Assembly (NCBI RefSeq): GCF_902459725.1
Contig: NZ_CABPSH010000002.1
Location: 496,001-560,000 of the forward strand
Length of the DNA: 64,000 nucleotides
From: Pandoraea eparura
GTDB taxonomy: Bacteria; Pseudomonadota; Gammaproteobacteria; Burkholderiales; Burkholderiaceae
Direction of reading: 5' to 3'
Below the pieces are notes generated by a model. It saw nothing but the letters and a program-made list of their open reading frames with translations. It had not been told where the DNA came from and did not search any database. Below, one piece after another: positions 39,082 to 48,415 of the stretch; positions within the stretch are counted from its first letter, which is position 1, and each line of letters opens with the position of its first letter. Both the position numbers and the translations under genes were made by a program.

Positions 39082-40401
39082 ATGCAGGCAACCCCCACCG
39101 GCGCGCCGGACATCGATCCGGCACTGCGACGCAAAGCGGTGATCGGTTCCACGCTGGGCAATGCATTCGAGTGGTTTGACTTTACGGTCTACGGTCTCTT
39201 CGCCGTCATCATCGCGAAACTCTTCTTTCCCGCGGAAAACGATACGAACTCGCTGCTCGCGAGTGTGGCGTCGCTGGGCGTGGCATTTTTCTTCCGTCCC
39301 ATCGGCGGGCTCGCGTTCGGGTTGTATGCCGATCGCGCCGGACGCAAGTCGGCGCTCTCGGTCATGGTGCTGCTCATGGCGCTTGGCACGGGCCTGATCG
39401 GCATTGCGCCAACGTATGCGGCGATCGGTTTCGCCGCGCCGCTGCTGATCCTGCTGGCACGGGTCATCCAGGGCTTCTCGGCGGGCGGCGAGTTCGGCGG
39501 TTCGACGGCCATGCTCATCGAGTTTTCACCGCCCAATCTGCGCGGCTTTTACGGCAGCTTTCAAATGTGCTCGCAAGCCCTGGCCGTCGCGTTCGCCGGG
39601 CTGTTCGCCTATGTGCTCAACACGGGGCTGACTAAGGAAGCGCTCGAATCGTGGGGGTGGCGGCTTCCGTTCCTGTTCGGGATTCTGATTGGGCCGGTGG
39701 GCTTCTACATTCGACGTCGCATGACGGAGTCGCCGGAGTTCCTGGCCTATGCCGCCGCGCGTGAGCCGACCCGCCGCACGCCGCTCGCCGACGTCTTCTC
39801 GCATCACTATCGCGCGCTCATCGCCGGCTTCGGCCTGACGGTTGCCGCCACGACGTCGTTCTACGTGACGCTGATCTACACGCCGATCTACGCGGTCAAG
39901 CAGTTGGGATTGACACAGGGTTCCGCGAGCCTGTCGACGTTCATCGCCGCCATGCTGATCGCCGCGCTGTGCCCGCTCACGGGCTGGATTTCGGATCGCG
40001 TGGGTCGCAAGCCGCTGATTCTGCTGTTCGTGCTGCTCTACGGTCTGACGTCGTTCTGGATGTTTACGCGGCTGCACAGTGCGCCGTCGATGGGCAATCT
40101 GCTGCTCGCGCAGATTCTGCCTGCCGTGTGCATGGGCTTCGTGTGGGGCGCGTTCCCGACGGCGGTCACGGAGGTGTTTCCGGTCGGCGTACGCTCGACG
40201 GGTGTCTCGATCCTCTACAACGTCTCGGTGATGTTGTTCGGTGGTCTCGCGCCGTTCTGGATCACGTATCTGATCAAGGCGACCCAGAACCCGCTGGCCC
40301 CCGCGTATTACATTCTGATGACGGTGACGATCAGCCTGGTGACGTACGGTCTGCTCGGCCGCGAAGGCCGCAGCGCACCGGCGTCGGCGCAGCACGCCTG
40401 A
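39082..40401 (+). CDS. MFS transporter, metabolite:H+ symporter (MHS) family
   Basis: A 439-residue 12-helix transporter. GNAFEWFDFTVYGLFA is the classic MHS opening (ProP, KgtP, CitA type), with FRPIGGLAFGLYADRAGRKSAL as the MFS loop signature, and RVIQGFSAGGEFGGSTAML following. It would import an organic acid or osmolyte with protons across the inner membrane; which one cannot be read off the sequence. A strong terminator follows, then a repeat array. Confidence 0.9.
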   Translation: MQATPTGAPDIDPALRRKAVIGSTLGNAFEWFDFTVYGLFAVIIAKLFFPAENDTNSLLASVASLGVAFFFRPIGGLAFGLYADRAGRKSALSVMVLLMALGTGLIGIAPTYAAIGFAAPLLILLARVIQGFSAGGEFGGSTAMLIEFSPPNLRGFYGSFQMCSQALAVAFAGLFAYVLNTGLTKEALESWGWRLPFLFGILIGPVGFYIRRRMTESPEFLAYAAAREPTRRTPLADVFSHHYRALIAGFGLTVAATTSFYVTLIYTPIYAVKQLGLTQGSASLSTFIAAMLIAALCPLTGWISDRVGRKPLILLFVLLYGLTSFWMFTRLHSAPSMGNLLLAQILPAVCMGFVWGAFPTAVTEVFPVGVRSTGVSILYNVSVMLFGGLAPFWITYLIKATQNPLAPAYYILMTVTISLVTYGLLGREGRSAPASAQHA

Positions 40402-40437
40402 CGTCGCACTCGACGCCAAAAGCACGAGCGCAAAAGC

Positions 40438-40474
40438 AATGCCCCGGTGACTGAACTGCACCGGGGCATTTTTT
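40438..40474 (+). terminator. Rho-independent terminator after the MHS transporter
   Basis: AATGCCCCGGTG against CACCGGGGCATT, a 12-bp stem with a 9-base loop, followed by T. It is just upstream of a 13-bp tandem repeat. Confidence 0.92.
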
Positions 40475-40498
40475 CGTCGCCGACCGATCCAGTCAGTC

Positions 40499-40641
40499 GC
40501 TCGTACTTGCTGCTCACACCTGCCGCTCGTACCTGCCGCTCGTACCTACCGCTACTACCCGCCGCTCGCACCTGCTGCTCGTACCTACCGCTGGTACCCG
40601 CCGCTAGTACCTGCCGTTCGCACCTGCCGCTCGTACCTGCC
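40499..40641. repeat. 13-bp tandem repeat, 11 units
   Basis: Eleven contiguous degenerate copies with consensus GCTCGTACCTGCC (143 bases, no gaps). Each unit differs by a few substitutions, and GCTCGTACCTGCC itself occurs exactly at 40525-40537 and 40629-40641. The array lies between the transporter terminator and the 3' end of the leftward MBL-fold gene; 13 is not a multiple of 3, and no gene covers it. Confidence 0.9.
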
Positions 40642-40692
40642 ACCAAGGCAGTTGGTCGCTCAGGTCGTATGCCGTTCGGTCTGCCGGTCCAA

Positions 40693-41808
40693 TCAAACCG
40701 GCGAAAAGCGCCAGACGCCCTTCGCATCGCGCTCTCGCTTGAGTTCCCCCGAGCGCCAGAGCATGTGCAGGTGGGCCAGCGCTTCGCCCATGGCGAAGGT
40801 GGTCTGGTGAGCATCGAGCTTGCGATGGAACATGATGGGCACGATATCCCCCGCGCTTTGCGGTGACCGGGCACAGGCGTCGCGCACTTCCTGCAGTCGT
40901 GCGGCGTGGTGATCGCGCAGTTGGCCAATGCGCGTGTGCAGTCCCGTGAACGGCCGGCCGTGCGACGGCAGCACGAGGCAATCGGCGGGCAAATCGAGGT
41001 AGGCGCCGAGCGAGTCGAGGAACAGTTGCAGCGAATTGGCTTCAGGTTCGATGTCGAACACGCTGACATTGGTCGAGATGCGCGGCAGCACCATGTCGCC
41101 GGAGATGAGTACGTTGTGCTGTTCGGAGTACAGCGCCATGTGTTCGGGCGAGTGGCCGTACCCCGCGATCAGGCGCCAGTCGCTGCCGCCGATGCGCAGG
41201 GCATCGCCATCGCGCAGGCGGAAGAAGCGCGACGGCACTTCAGGCACGAGGTCGCTGAAGTAGGTTTTGCGGTGGCGGATCTGGTCGATCATGGCCTCGT
41301 CGGCGAGCCCGTGCGAAATGAAGTGCGCTACCGCGAAGTCGCCCCCCGCATTGGCGGCGTTGTTGTTGACGGCTTCCGACATGAGACGACCCCAGGCGTA
41401 ATCGCCCTGCGACATTGCGAGCCGGGCCGACCAGCGGGGTTTGTCGCCGCCTTTGCAGATCCAGTGCGCGAGGCCGAGGTGATCGGGGTGGCAGTGCGTA
41501 ACGACGACGCGCAGCACGGGCTCGCCGCCGAGCGCGCTCTCGAACACCTGCTCCCAATAAGCCTTGATCTGCGGATGGGTGATGCCGCAATCGACGATGG
41601 TCCAGCCTTTGACGCCGTCGATCTCATCGCGCAACAGCCACAGGTTGATGTGATCGAGCACGAACGGCAACGGCATGCGCACCCAGAAGACGCCAGGCAC
41701 AACTTCGTGCACGGTACCGCCTTCCGGCAGGAAATCTCCGAAGGGGTAATTCAGTTGTTGTTCGAGGGCATTCACGGGGCCACGCTCCAGATGGACTTGT
41801 TCTGTCAT
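40693..41808 (-). CDS. Metallo-beta-lactamase fold hydrolase
   Basis: A 371-residue MBL-fold protein. The metal motif HCHPDH (105-110) is intact, with later ligands in HSPEHMALYSEQHNVLISGDM and SHGRPF. A helical C-terminal domain follows, as in lactonase- or LACTB2-like members that carry a winged-helix end. The substrate is unknown; it diverges from a LiuR-type regulator across a candidate operator, so a thioester or lactone in leucine or acid catabolism is an inference only. Confidence 0.85.
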   Translation of the reverse strand: MTEQVHLERGPVNALEQQLNYPFGDFLPEGGTVHEVVPGVFWVRMPLPFVLDHINLWLLRDEIDGVKGWTIVDCGITHPQIKAYWEQVFESALGGEPVLRVVVTHCHPDHLGLAHWICKGGDKPRWSARLAMSQGDYAWGRLMSEAVNNNAANAGGDFAVAHFISHGLADEAMIDQIRHRKTYFSDLVPEVPSRFFRLRDGDALRIGGSDWRLIAGYGHSPEHMALYSEQHNVLISGDMVLPRISTNVSVFDIEPEANSLQLFLDSLGAYLDLPADCLVLPSHGRPFTGLHTRIGQLRDHHAARLQEVRDACARSPQSAGDIVPIMFHRKLDAHQTTFAMGEALAHLHMLWRSGELKRERDAKGVWRFSPV

Positions 41809-41846
41809 TGTCGTTTGACGCCGTCACGGATTGCATACGGCGCGAC

Positions 41847-41862
41847 TTGACGCTAACGTAAA
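41847..41862. promoter_or_regulatory. Candidate LiuR-type operator (single site)
   Basis: TTGACG-CTAA-CGTAAA, an inverted repeat with one mismatch, lies 41 bases before the MerR gene start and 39 bases from the MBL start. It matches the repeat core of the 30-bp palindrome at 42578-42607, so the regulator probably controls its own divergent pair. Confidence 0.5.
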
Positions 41863-41902
41863 CGGCAATTCTATCTGTAACGGTAAGCACCCGCTTAACC
41901 CG

Positions 41903-42340
41903 ATGCTCACATACACGATTACCGACCTCGCCCGCGAGTTCGACATTACGCCCCGCGCGATCCGATTCTACGAGGATCAGGGCCTGCTCACCCCGGCCCG
42001 CGAAGGCCCTGGCGGACGCCACCGCGTCTACACCGGGCAGGATCGCACGCGGCTGAAACTGACACTGCGCGGCAAACGTCTCGGACTCACGCTCTCGGAG
42101 ATCAAGTCGATTCTCGATCTCTACGAGTCTCCCAAGGATACGGTGTCCCAGCTACGCGTGTTCCTGGAGACGCTGTCGCAGCATCGGCAGGTGCTCGAGC
42201 AGCAGCTCGAAGACCTGCACGCCACGCTCGACGAAGTCGCGCAACACGAAGCCCAATGCCTTGCACTGCTCGAGGCCGCCGGCGAGGCGGTGCCCACCGC
42301 CGTCGCCCGACGCGTGAAGACGACGGCGGTGTCGCACTGA
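41903..42340 (+). CDS. liuR: MerR family transcriptional regulator, LiuR type
   Basis: A 145-residue regulator. N-terminal MerR winged helix: TYTITDLAREFDITPRAIRFYEDQGLLTP, then GRHRVYTGQDRTRLKLTLRGKRLGLTLSEIKSILDLY, then a coiled coil for dimerisation. No metal-binding cysteine cluster is seen, typical of LiuR, the repressor of leucine/isovalerate degradation in proteobacteria. The neighbour downstream is isovaleryl-CoA dehydrogenase, which supports the name. Effector is presumably a pathway acyl-CoA; this is an inference. Confidence 0.8.
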   Translation: MLTYTITDLAREFDITPRAIRFYEDQGLLTPAREGPGGRHRVYTGQDRTRLKLTLRGKRLGLTLSEIKSILDLYESPKDTVSQLRVFLETLSQHRQVLEQQLEDLHATLDEVAQHEAQCLALLEAAGEAVPTAVARRVKTTAVSH

Positions 42341-42577
42341 TGGATTAGGCTCCGGCCTTGGCTTGCGCCACGCCCCCACATCCCGCTTCAACCCGCCTCG
42401 CACGGGCCCCTTCCCTGGGCTGCGGGGATCGGCACTCCTGACACGGTTCCACAGGAAAGTCGCGCCTTCAGAAGCACCGATCCTCGCCCGGCTAGCGTCC
42501 CGAAAACCGCCACGCTTGCCCACAATCCCCTCGCATCGCCCGCCTTGACCTTCATCCTCTTCGATTCCGGAAAACCC

Positions 42578-42607
42578 TTACTTTACGTTTACGTAAACGT
42601 AAAGTAA
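42578..42607. promoter_or_regulatory. 30-bp perfect palindrome, LiuR-type operator ahead of thioesterase-liuA
   Basis: Both arms of 15 bases are exact, centred between 42592 and 42593. It contains TTTACG-N4-CGTAAA twice, offset by 6 bases and overlapping. A 16-bp inverted repeat of this kind suits a MerR dimer. It sits 41 bases before the thioesterase ATG, so it overlaps or neighbours the promoter. Confidence 0.75.
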
Positions 42608-42647
42608 GATCTGGTCACTCGGTTTTGTCCGTACTTTCGCTCCCGCC

Positions 42648-43133
42648 ATGGCCAACATTCCTGTCTCGCATGCCGCACCGCTCGACGACGCTGTCGCCGC
42701 AAAGATCCGCGCCAGCTTCGACAAACAGGGCGTCATGACGCAATGGGGTGCGCATCTCTCGCATCTTGCCGACGGTTACTGCGAAATTTCGCTGCCGTTC
42801 TCGAACAAGGTCAACCAACAGCACGGCTATTTTCACGGCGGCGTGATCGGCGCCGTTGCCGACTCCGCCGGTGGCTACGCCGGTTACACCCGCATCTCGC
42901 CGGATCAGGAACTGGTCACCGCCGAGTACAAACTGAACATTCTCGCCCCCGGCAAGGGCGATACACTGGTCGGACGCGGCCAGGTCGTGAAAGCCGGACG
43001 CACGCTGATCGTCGCCACCGCCGAACTGTTCGTCATCGACGACGGCCAATGGACACTTTGCGCACTGATGCAGCAAACGCTTTTCGTGCTGGCGGCAACA
43101 CCCTCGGCAACATCGTCGCCCGCGACACGCTGA
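42648..43133 (+). CDS. PaaI family acyl-CoA thioesterase (hotdog fold)
   Basis: A 161-residue hotdog protein. QQHGYFHGGVIGAVADSAGGYAGY is the PaaI active-site region, with LVTAEYKLNILAPGKGDTLVGRGQVVKAGRTLIVATAELF the following strands. It hydrolyses an acyl-CoA, perhaps relieving CoA trapping in the leucine pathway. First gene of the unit with liuA and separated from it by 107 bases. The last about 20 residues are Ala/Thr/Ser-rich. Confidence 0.85.
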   Translation: MANIPVSHAAPLDDAVAAKIRASFDKQGVMTQWGAHLSHLADGYCEISLPFSNKVNQQHGYFHGGVIGAVADSAGGYAGYTRISPDQELVTAEYKLNILAPGKGDTLVGRGQVVKAGRTLIVATAELFVIDDGQWTLCALMQQTLFVLAATPSATSSPATR

Positions 43134-43240
43134 GCGCCGCCTCACCAGATTCACCGGATTCACCGAATCAACCTCATTAGCCGCACCATCGAACCTCCGC
43201 GCGGGCCAATCGCCACGCGCCACCCTCTGGAGACTGTGTC

Positions 43241-44422
43241 ATGACTACGTTGCCCGGCCTCAATTTCATGCTCGGCGAAGACCTCGATATGTTGCGCGAA
43301 TCGGTCTCGAACTTCGCCGCCAAGGAAATCGCCCCGCGCGCGGGCGAAGTGGATCGCACTGACCAGTTCCCGATGGACCTCTGGCGCAAGATGGGCGAGC
43401 TCGGCGTGCTCGGCATGACGGTCTCGGAGGAGTACGGCGGCGCGAACATGGGCTATCTGGCCCACATGATCGCGATGGAGGAGATCTCGCGCGCCTCGGC
43501 GTCGATCGGCCTGTCGTACGGCGCGCACTCGAACCTTTGCGTCAACCAGATTCACCGCAACGGCACCGCCGCGCAAAAGGCGAAGTACCTGCCGAAGCTG
43601 GTGTCGGGCGAGCATGTCGGCGCCCTCGCGATGAGCGAGCCGAACGCCGGCTCGGACGTGGTCAGCATGAAGCTGCGCGCCGAGAAGCGCGGCGATCGTT
43701 TCGTGCTCAACGGCACGAAGATGTGGATCACCAACGGCCCGGATTGCGACACGCTGGTCGTCTACGGCAAGACGGATCCGGAAGCGGGCGCCCGCGGCAT
43801 GACGGCCTTCCTCGTCGAGAAGGGCATGAAGGGCTTCTCGGTTGCGCAGAAGCTCGACAAACTCGGCATGCGCGGCTCGCACACGGGTGAGCTGGTGTTC
43901 GAGAATGTTGAGGTGCCGGAGGAAAACGTGCTGGGCCAGGTCGGCGGCGGCACGAAGGTGCTCATGAGCGGTCTGGACTACGAGCGCGCGGTGCTCGCCG
44001 GCGGCCCGCTGGGCATCATGCAGGCGGCCATGGACGTGGTCGTGCCCTACATCCACGACCGCAAGCAGTTCGGCCAGTCGATCGGGGAGTTCCAGCTCAT
44101 CCAGGGCAAGGTCGCGGACATGTACACGATCCTGCAGGCGAGCCGCGCCTATCTGTACGCGGTGGGCCGCCAGCTCGATTCGCTCGGCAGCGATCATGTG
44201 CGCCAGGTGCGCAAGGACTGCGCCGGGGTGATTCTGTACACGGCCGAAAAGGCGACGTGGATGGCCGGCGAGGCGATCCAGATTCTGGGCGGCAACGGCT
44301 ATATCAACGAGTACCCGGTCGGCCGCCTGTGGCGCGACGCAAAGCTCTATGAAATCGGCGCGGGCACCTCGGAAATTCGCCGCATGCTGATCGGCCGCGA
44401 GTTGTTCGCGGAAACGATGTAA
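43241..44422 (+). CDS. liuA: Isovaleryl-CoA dehydrogenase
   Basis: A 393-residue acyl-CoA dehydrogenase of the right length. [15 protein letters not shown] and WITNGPDCD are FAD/substrate motifs, and the general base region is [15 protein letters not shown], where the Glu position is that of isovaleryl-CoA dehydrogenase rather than medium-chain enzymes. It oxidises isovaleryl-CoA to 3-methylcrotonyl-CoA, passing electrons to ETF. Product is the substrate of the LiuB/LiuD carboxylase encoded further right. Controlled presumably by the LiuR-type operator upstream. Confidence 0.93.
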   Translation: MTTLPGLNFMLGEDLDMLRESVSNFAAKEIAPRAGEVDRTDQFPMDLWRKMGELGVLGMTVSEEYGGANMGYLAHMIAMEEISRASASIGLSYGAHSNLCVNQIHRNGTAAQKAKYLPKLVSGEHVGALAMSEPNAGSDVVSMKLRAEKRGDRFVLNGTKMWITNGPDCDTLVVYGKTDPEAGARGMTAFLVEKGMKGFSVAQKLDKLGMRGSHTGELVFENVEVPEENVLGQVGGGTKVLMSGLDYERAVLAGGPLGIMQAAMDVVVPYIHDRKQFGQSIGEFQLIQGKVADMYTILQASRAYLYAVGRQLDSLGSDHVRQVRKDCAGVILYTAEKATWMAGEAIQILGGNGYINEYPVGRLWRDAKLYEIGAGTSEIRRMLIGRELFAETM

Positions 44423-44446
44423 GCCCACGACACATCGACTGACATT

Positions 44447-44495
44447 CAGGCGCAGGCAGCGGCGCTACAATCCCTTGAGATCGCCCCTGCGCCTG
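44447..44495 (+). promoter_or_regulatory. Inverted repeat enclosing a candidate aceK promoter
   Basis: CAGGCGCAGG (44447-44456) and CCTGCGCCTG (44486-44495) are exact inverted arms of 10 bases around a 29-base loop. The loop has TACAAT (44466-44471), 35 bases before the aceK ATG. No U-run follows, so a terminator is less likely. Confidence 0.5.
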
Positions 44496-44506
44496 TCCCG
44501 ACCGGT

Positions 44507-46318
44507 ATGAATCACTTCCCGAAACTCCTGTCGTCGCAGTTTGCTTACGACGTCGCCCGCACGATGCTGGACGGCTTCGACAAGCATTACCGCATCTTCC
44601 GCGATGTATGCATCGCGGCGCAGGCGTGTTTCGAAGCGGGCGATTTCACGGGTATCCAGAAGCTCCAGCGCGAGCGCATCGCCTATTACGACGAACGCGT
44701 GCGCGAATGCGTCGCGACGCTCGAAGACGAATTCGACGCCCAGTCGCTCGACGACGATGTCTGGCAGCAAGTGAAGCTGCATTACATCGGCTTACTCACG
44801 GAGCATCGTCAGCCGGAGCTGGCCGAGACGTTTTTCAACTCGGTGTGCTGCAAGATCCTGCACCGTTCGTATTTCAACAACCGCTTCATCTTCGTGCGCC
44901 CCGCCGTGGCCACGGAGTACATCGAGAACGACGCCCCCGCCGCGAAGCCGACGTATCGCGTCTATTACCCGGCGCAAGACGGCATGGCCGCCACGATTGC
45001 GCGCATCGTCACGAATTTTCAGCTCAAACGCCCGTTTGCCGATCTGGCGCGCGACGTCGGCTATGTGATGCGCGCCCTCGATGAGACGCTCGGCGACTTC
45101 GTGCCGGCGCCGAACTTCCAGATTCATGTGCTCTCGTCGCTGTTCTTCCGGAACAAGGCGGCCTATATCGTCGGACGTATCGTGAACGGCGACGTGACGA
45201 CACCGTTCGCACTCGCGATCATGCACGACGCGAACGGCAAGCTGGCGCTCGACGCCGCCCTGCTGCGGCGCGACGAACTGCGCGTCGTGTTCGGCTTCAC
45301 GCACGCCTATTTCATGGTCGACATGGAGGTGCCGTCGGCCTATGTGCAGTTCCTGCGCACGATCATGCCGGGCAAGCCGAAGGCGGAGATCTACACGTCG
45401 GTCGGCCTGCAGAAACATGGCAAGAATCTGTTTTATCGCGATTTCCTGCATCACCTGAAACATTCGAGCGACAAGTTCGTGAGCGCGCCGGGCATTCGCG
45501 GACTCGTGATGCTCGTGTTCACACTGCCCTCGTATCCGTACGTCTTCAAGCTGATTCGCGAGCGCTTCGCGCCGCCCAAGGAGACCACGCGCGAGCAGGT
45601 GAAAGCGAAGTACCTGATGGTCAAGCAACATGATCGGGTGGGCCGGATGGCCGACACGCTGGAGTTTTCGAGCGTGGCCTTCCCGCTCGCGCGCTTCGAC
45701 GACGCCCTGCTCGCCGAACTCCAGCGCGAGGTGCCCTCGCTGCTCGAAGTCGACGGCGACGCGCTCGTGATCCGCCACTGCTACATCGAGCGCCGCATGA
45801 CGCCGCTCAATCTGTGGCTGCAAACGGCATCGGACGCCGAGGTCGATCGCGCCATGCACGAGTATGGCAACGCGGTGAAGGAGCTGATGGCGGCGAATAT
45901 CTTCCCGGGCGACCTGCTCTATAAGAATTTCGGCGTGACGCGTCATGGCCGGGTGGTGTTCTACGACTATGACGAACTGGAATATCTGACGGATTGCCAC
46001 ATCCGTCGAGTGCCGGAACCCCGTAACGAAGAAGAGGCGATGTCGGGGGAAGTCTGGTACCGTGTAGGCCCGCACGACGTGTTTCCGCAGACGTTCGAGA
46101 CGTTCCTGACAGGAGACGCGCGCGTGCGGCACTCCCTGAGCCAGCATCATCCGGATTTTTTCGACCCCGGCCTGTGGCAGGACTACCAGGACCGGGTGCG
46201 AGCCGGACAGATGCACGACTTCTATCCGTACGATGTCTCGCTGCGTTTCGTCAATCGCTACAGCACCGTCAGCGGTGCCGGCGCCTCCGGCGCTGCGCTC
46301 CGCGCGGCGGCTGCTTGA
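44507..46318 (+). CDS. aceK: Isocitrate dehydrogenase kinase/phosphatase
   Basis: A 603-residue AceK of standard size. The regulatory half comes first, and the kinase-like half has recognisable segments such as [39 protein letters not shown] and later [31 protein letters not shown], with the D and N of the catalytic loop. It phosphorylates isocitrate dehydrogenase to divert isocitrate to the glyoxylate bypass. It lies between leucine-catabolism genes although it normally sits beside aceBA elsewhere. Confidence 0.96.
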   Translation: MNHFPKLLSSQFAYDVARTMLDGFDKHYRIFRDVCIAAQACFEAGDFTGIQKLQRERIAYYDERVRECVATLEDEFDAQSLDDDVWQQVKLHYIGLLTEHRQPELAETFFNSVCCKILHRSYFNNRFIFVRPAVATEYIENDAPAAKPTYRVYYPAQDGMAATIARIVTNFQLKRPFADLARDVGYVMRALDETLGDFVPAPNFQIHVLSSLFFRNKAAYIVGRIVNGDVTTPFALAIMHDANGKLALDAALLRRDELRVVFGFTHAYFMVDMEVPSAYVQFLRTIMPGKPKAEIYTSVGLQKHGKNLFYRDFLHHLKHSSDKFVSAPGIRGLVMLVFTLPSYPYVFKLIRERFAPPKETTREQVKAKYLMVKQHDRVGRMADTLEFSSVAFPLARFDDALLAELQREVPSLLEVDGDALVIRHCYIERRMTPLNLWLQTASDAEVDRAMHEYGNAVKELMAANIFPGDLLYKNFGVTRHGRVVFYDYDELEYLTDCHIRRVPEPRNEEEAMSGEVWYRVGPHDVFPQTFETFLTGDARVRHSLSQHHPDFFDPGLWQDYQDRVRAGQMHDFYPYDVSLRFVNRYSTVSGAGASGAALRAAAA

Positions 46319-46366
46319 GCCCTCGATGTCTCCCAGCACAGGACACGTTCACCGGATGACACGATC

Positions 46367-47047
46367 ATGACCGAAGACAAAGACCAACCTCTGCTCCATC
46401 TGCTCGACAACAACCGCGCCTGGGTCGCCAGTGTGAACGCGGAAGACCCCGCATTTTTCGAGCGGCTGTCGAAGTTGCAAACCCCGGAGTACCTCTGGAT
46501 CGGCTGCTCGGACTCGCGCGTGCCGGCCAACCAGATCACGGGCCTGGCGCCGGGCGAAGTGTTCGTCCACCGCAATATCGCGAACGTCGTGGTCCACAGC
46601 GACCTGAACTGCCTGTCGGTATTGCAATTCGCCGTCGAAGTGCTGAAGGTCCGCCACATCATGGTGGTCGGCCATTACGGCTGCGGCGGCGTGGGCGCGG
46701 CGCTCGACGGCGCGAAGATGGGGCTCGTCGACAACTGGCTGCGCCATGTGCGCGATGTGTACGAGCGCCACGTCGAGCAGATCGACGCGCTGCCGTCGCG
46801 CGACGCCCGCCACGACCGCCTGTGCGAACTGAACGCCATCGAACAGGTGGTCAATATCTGCCATACGACGGTATTGCGCGACGCCTGGGCCCGCAATCAG
46901 CCCGTGACGGTGCACGGCTGGGTGTACGGCCTGCGCGACGGTCTGGTGCGCGACCTGCGCATGTCGGTCAACAGCCTGGAAGCCCTGCCGCGGATTTACG
47001 ACCGCTGCGTGGAAGCGATGGCCGAATTGCGCAATCCGCGCGCCTGA
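46367..47047 (+). CDS. can: Carbonic anhydrase (beta class)
   Basis: A 226-residue beta-carbonic anhydrase. Zinc ligands are C47, H103 and C106 (CSDSR and GHYGCGG), with D49-R51 the catalytic dyad. It interconverts CO2 and bicarbonate in the cytosol. In this location it could supply bicarbonate to the biotin-dependent methylcrotonyl-CoA carboxylase; the link is an inference from order. Starts 48 bases after aceK. Confidence 0.94.
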   Translation: MTEDKDQPLLHLLDNNRAWVASVNAEDPAFFERLSKLQTPEYLWIGCSDSRVPANQITGLAPGEVFVHRNIANVVVHSDLNCLSVLQFAVEVLKVRHIMVVGHYGCGGVGAALDGAKMGLVDNWLRHVRDVYERHVEQIDALPSRDARHDRLCELNAIEQVVNICHTTVLRDAWARNQPVTVHGWVYGLRDGLVRDLRMSVNSLEALPRIYDRCVEAMAELRNPRA

Positions 47048-47190
47048 GCGAGGCGCGCCGGCCAGCCACGCCGGACACCCCTCGCCGGACGCGCGGACGA
47101 AGCCAGGACTGAAGCATTGGATATTCGGGGGCTGACGACCCGGTCCGCCAGGACGATCGTCGGCCCCGCAAGCGATTACAGGAGATTGCC

Positions 47191-48375
47191 ATGCAACACG
47201 ACCCGATCGTCATCGTTTCCGCCGCCCGCACGCCGATGGGCGGCCTGCAAGGGGTATTCGGCGATGTCACCGCACCGCAACTGGGGGCTGCCGCCATTCG
47301 CGCCGCCGTCGAACGCGCCGGGATTCAACCCGAGCAGGTCGACGAGGTGGTCATGGGCTGTGTGCTGCCCGCCGGCCAGGGCCAGGCGCCCGCCCGCCAG
47401 GCAACGCTGGGCGCCGGTCTGCCGCTCGCGGCAGGCGCGACCACCGTCAACAAGATGTGCGGATCGGGCATGCGCGCCGCCATGTTCGCACACGACATGC
47501 TCGTGGCCGGCAGCGCCGACGTGATCGTCGCCGGTGGCATGGAGAGCATGAGCAATGCGCCCTATCTGCTGCCGAAGGCGCGCACCGGCATGCGCATGGG
47601 GCACGGTCAGGTCATCGATCACATGTTTTACGATGGTCTGGAAGACGCCTACGACAAGGGCCGCCTGATGGGCACCTTCGCCGAGGAATGCGCCGACCGT
47701 TACGCATTCACCCGCGAGGCGCAGGACGCTTTCGCGATCGCCTCGCTCGAACGCGCGCAAAACGCCACAAAGAACGGTGCGTTCTCGTGGGAAATCACGG
47801 CGGTGACGGTGCCCGGGCGCAAGGGCGACACGGTGGTCGATCAAGACGAGCAACCGTTCAAGGCCAACCCCGAGAAGATCCCGACCCTCAAGGCGGCGTT
47901 CCGCAAGGACGGCACGGTGACGGCGGCGAATTCGTCGTCGATCTCGGACGGCGCCGCCGCGCTCGTGCTCATGCGCGAATCGACGGCCAAGCGTCTTGGC
48001 CTGGCGCCGCTCGCACGCATCGCCGGACACAGCACGTTCGCCCAACAGCCCGGCCTGTTCACCACCGCACCGGTCGGCGCCATGCGCAAGCTGTTCGAGA
48101 AGACCGGCTGGTCGACGAACGACGTCGATCTGTATGAAATCAACGAAGCCTTCGCCGTCGTCACAATGGCCGCGATGCACGAATTCCACCTGCCGCACGA
48201 GAAGGTCAATATTCACGGCGGCGCCTGCGCGCTCGGCCACCCGATCGGCGCGTCCGGCGCACGCATTCTGGTCACGTTGATCGGCGCGTTGCGCCAGACC
48301 GGCGGCAAGCGCGGCATGGCCAGCCTGTGTATCGGCGGCGGCGAAGCCACGGCAATGGCCATCGAACTCGTCTGA
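47191..48375 (+). CDS. Acetyl-CoA acetyltransferase (thiolase)
   Basis: A 394-residue thiolase. C90 is the acyl-accepting cysteine ([11 protein letters not shown]), NEAFAVV carries the substrate His region, and the C-terminal [17 protein letters not shown] holds the second Cys/His pair. It interconverts two acetyl-CoA and acetoacetyl-CoA, the end step of leucine degradation after HMG-CoA lyase, whose gene is not in the window. It could also serve PHB synthesis. Confidence 0.92.
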   Translation: MQHDPIVIVSAARTPMGGLQGVFGDVTAPQLGAAAIRAAVERAGIQPEQVDEVVMGCVLPAGQGQAPARQATLGAGLPLAAGATTVNKMCGSGMRAAMFAHDMLVAGSADVIVAGGMESMSNAPYLLPKARTGMRMGHGQVIDHMFYDGLEDAYDKGRLMGTFAEECADRYAFTREAQDAFAIASLERAQNATKNGAFSWEITAVTVPGRKGDTVVDQDEQPFKANPEKIPTLKAAFRKDGTVTAANSSSISDGAAALVLMRESTAKRLGLAPLARIAGHSTFAQQPGLFTTAPVGAMRKLFEKTGWSTNDVDLYEINEAFAVVTMAAMHEFHLPHEKVNIHGGACALGHPIGASGARILVTLIGALRQTGGKRGMASLCIGGGEATAMAIELV

Positions 48376-48415
48376 CCCCACAGGCCGGCGCCTTCGCACA
48401 CAGGACTCACACGTC

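Noticed and set aside
40499-40641. CRISPR array
   Set aside because: The repeats are contiguous with no unique spacers between them and no cas genes are present.
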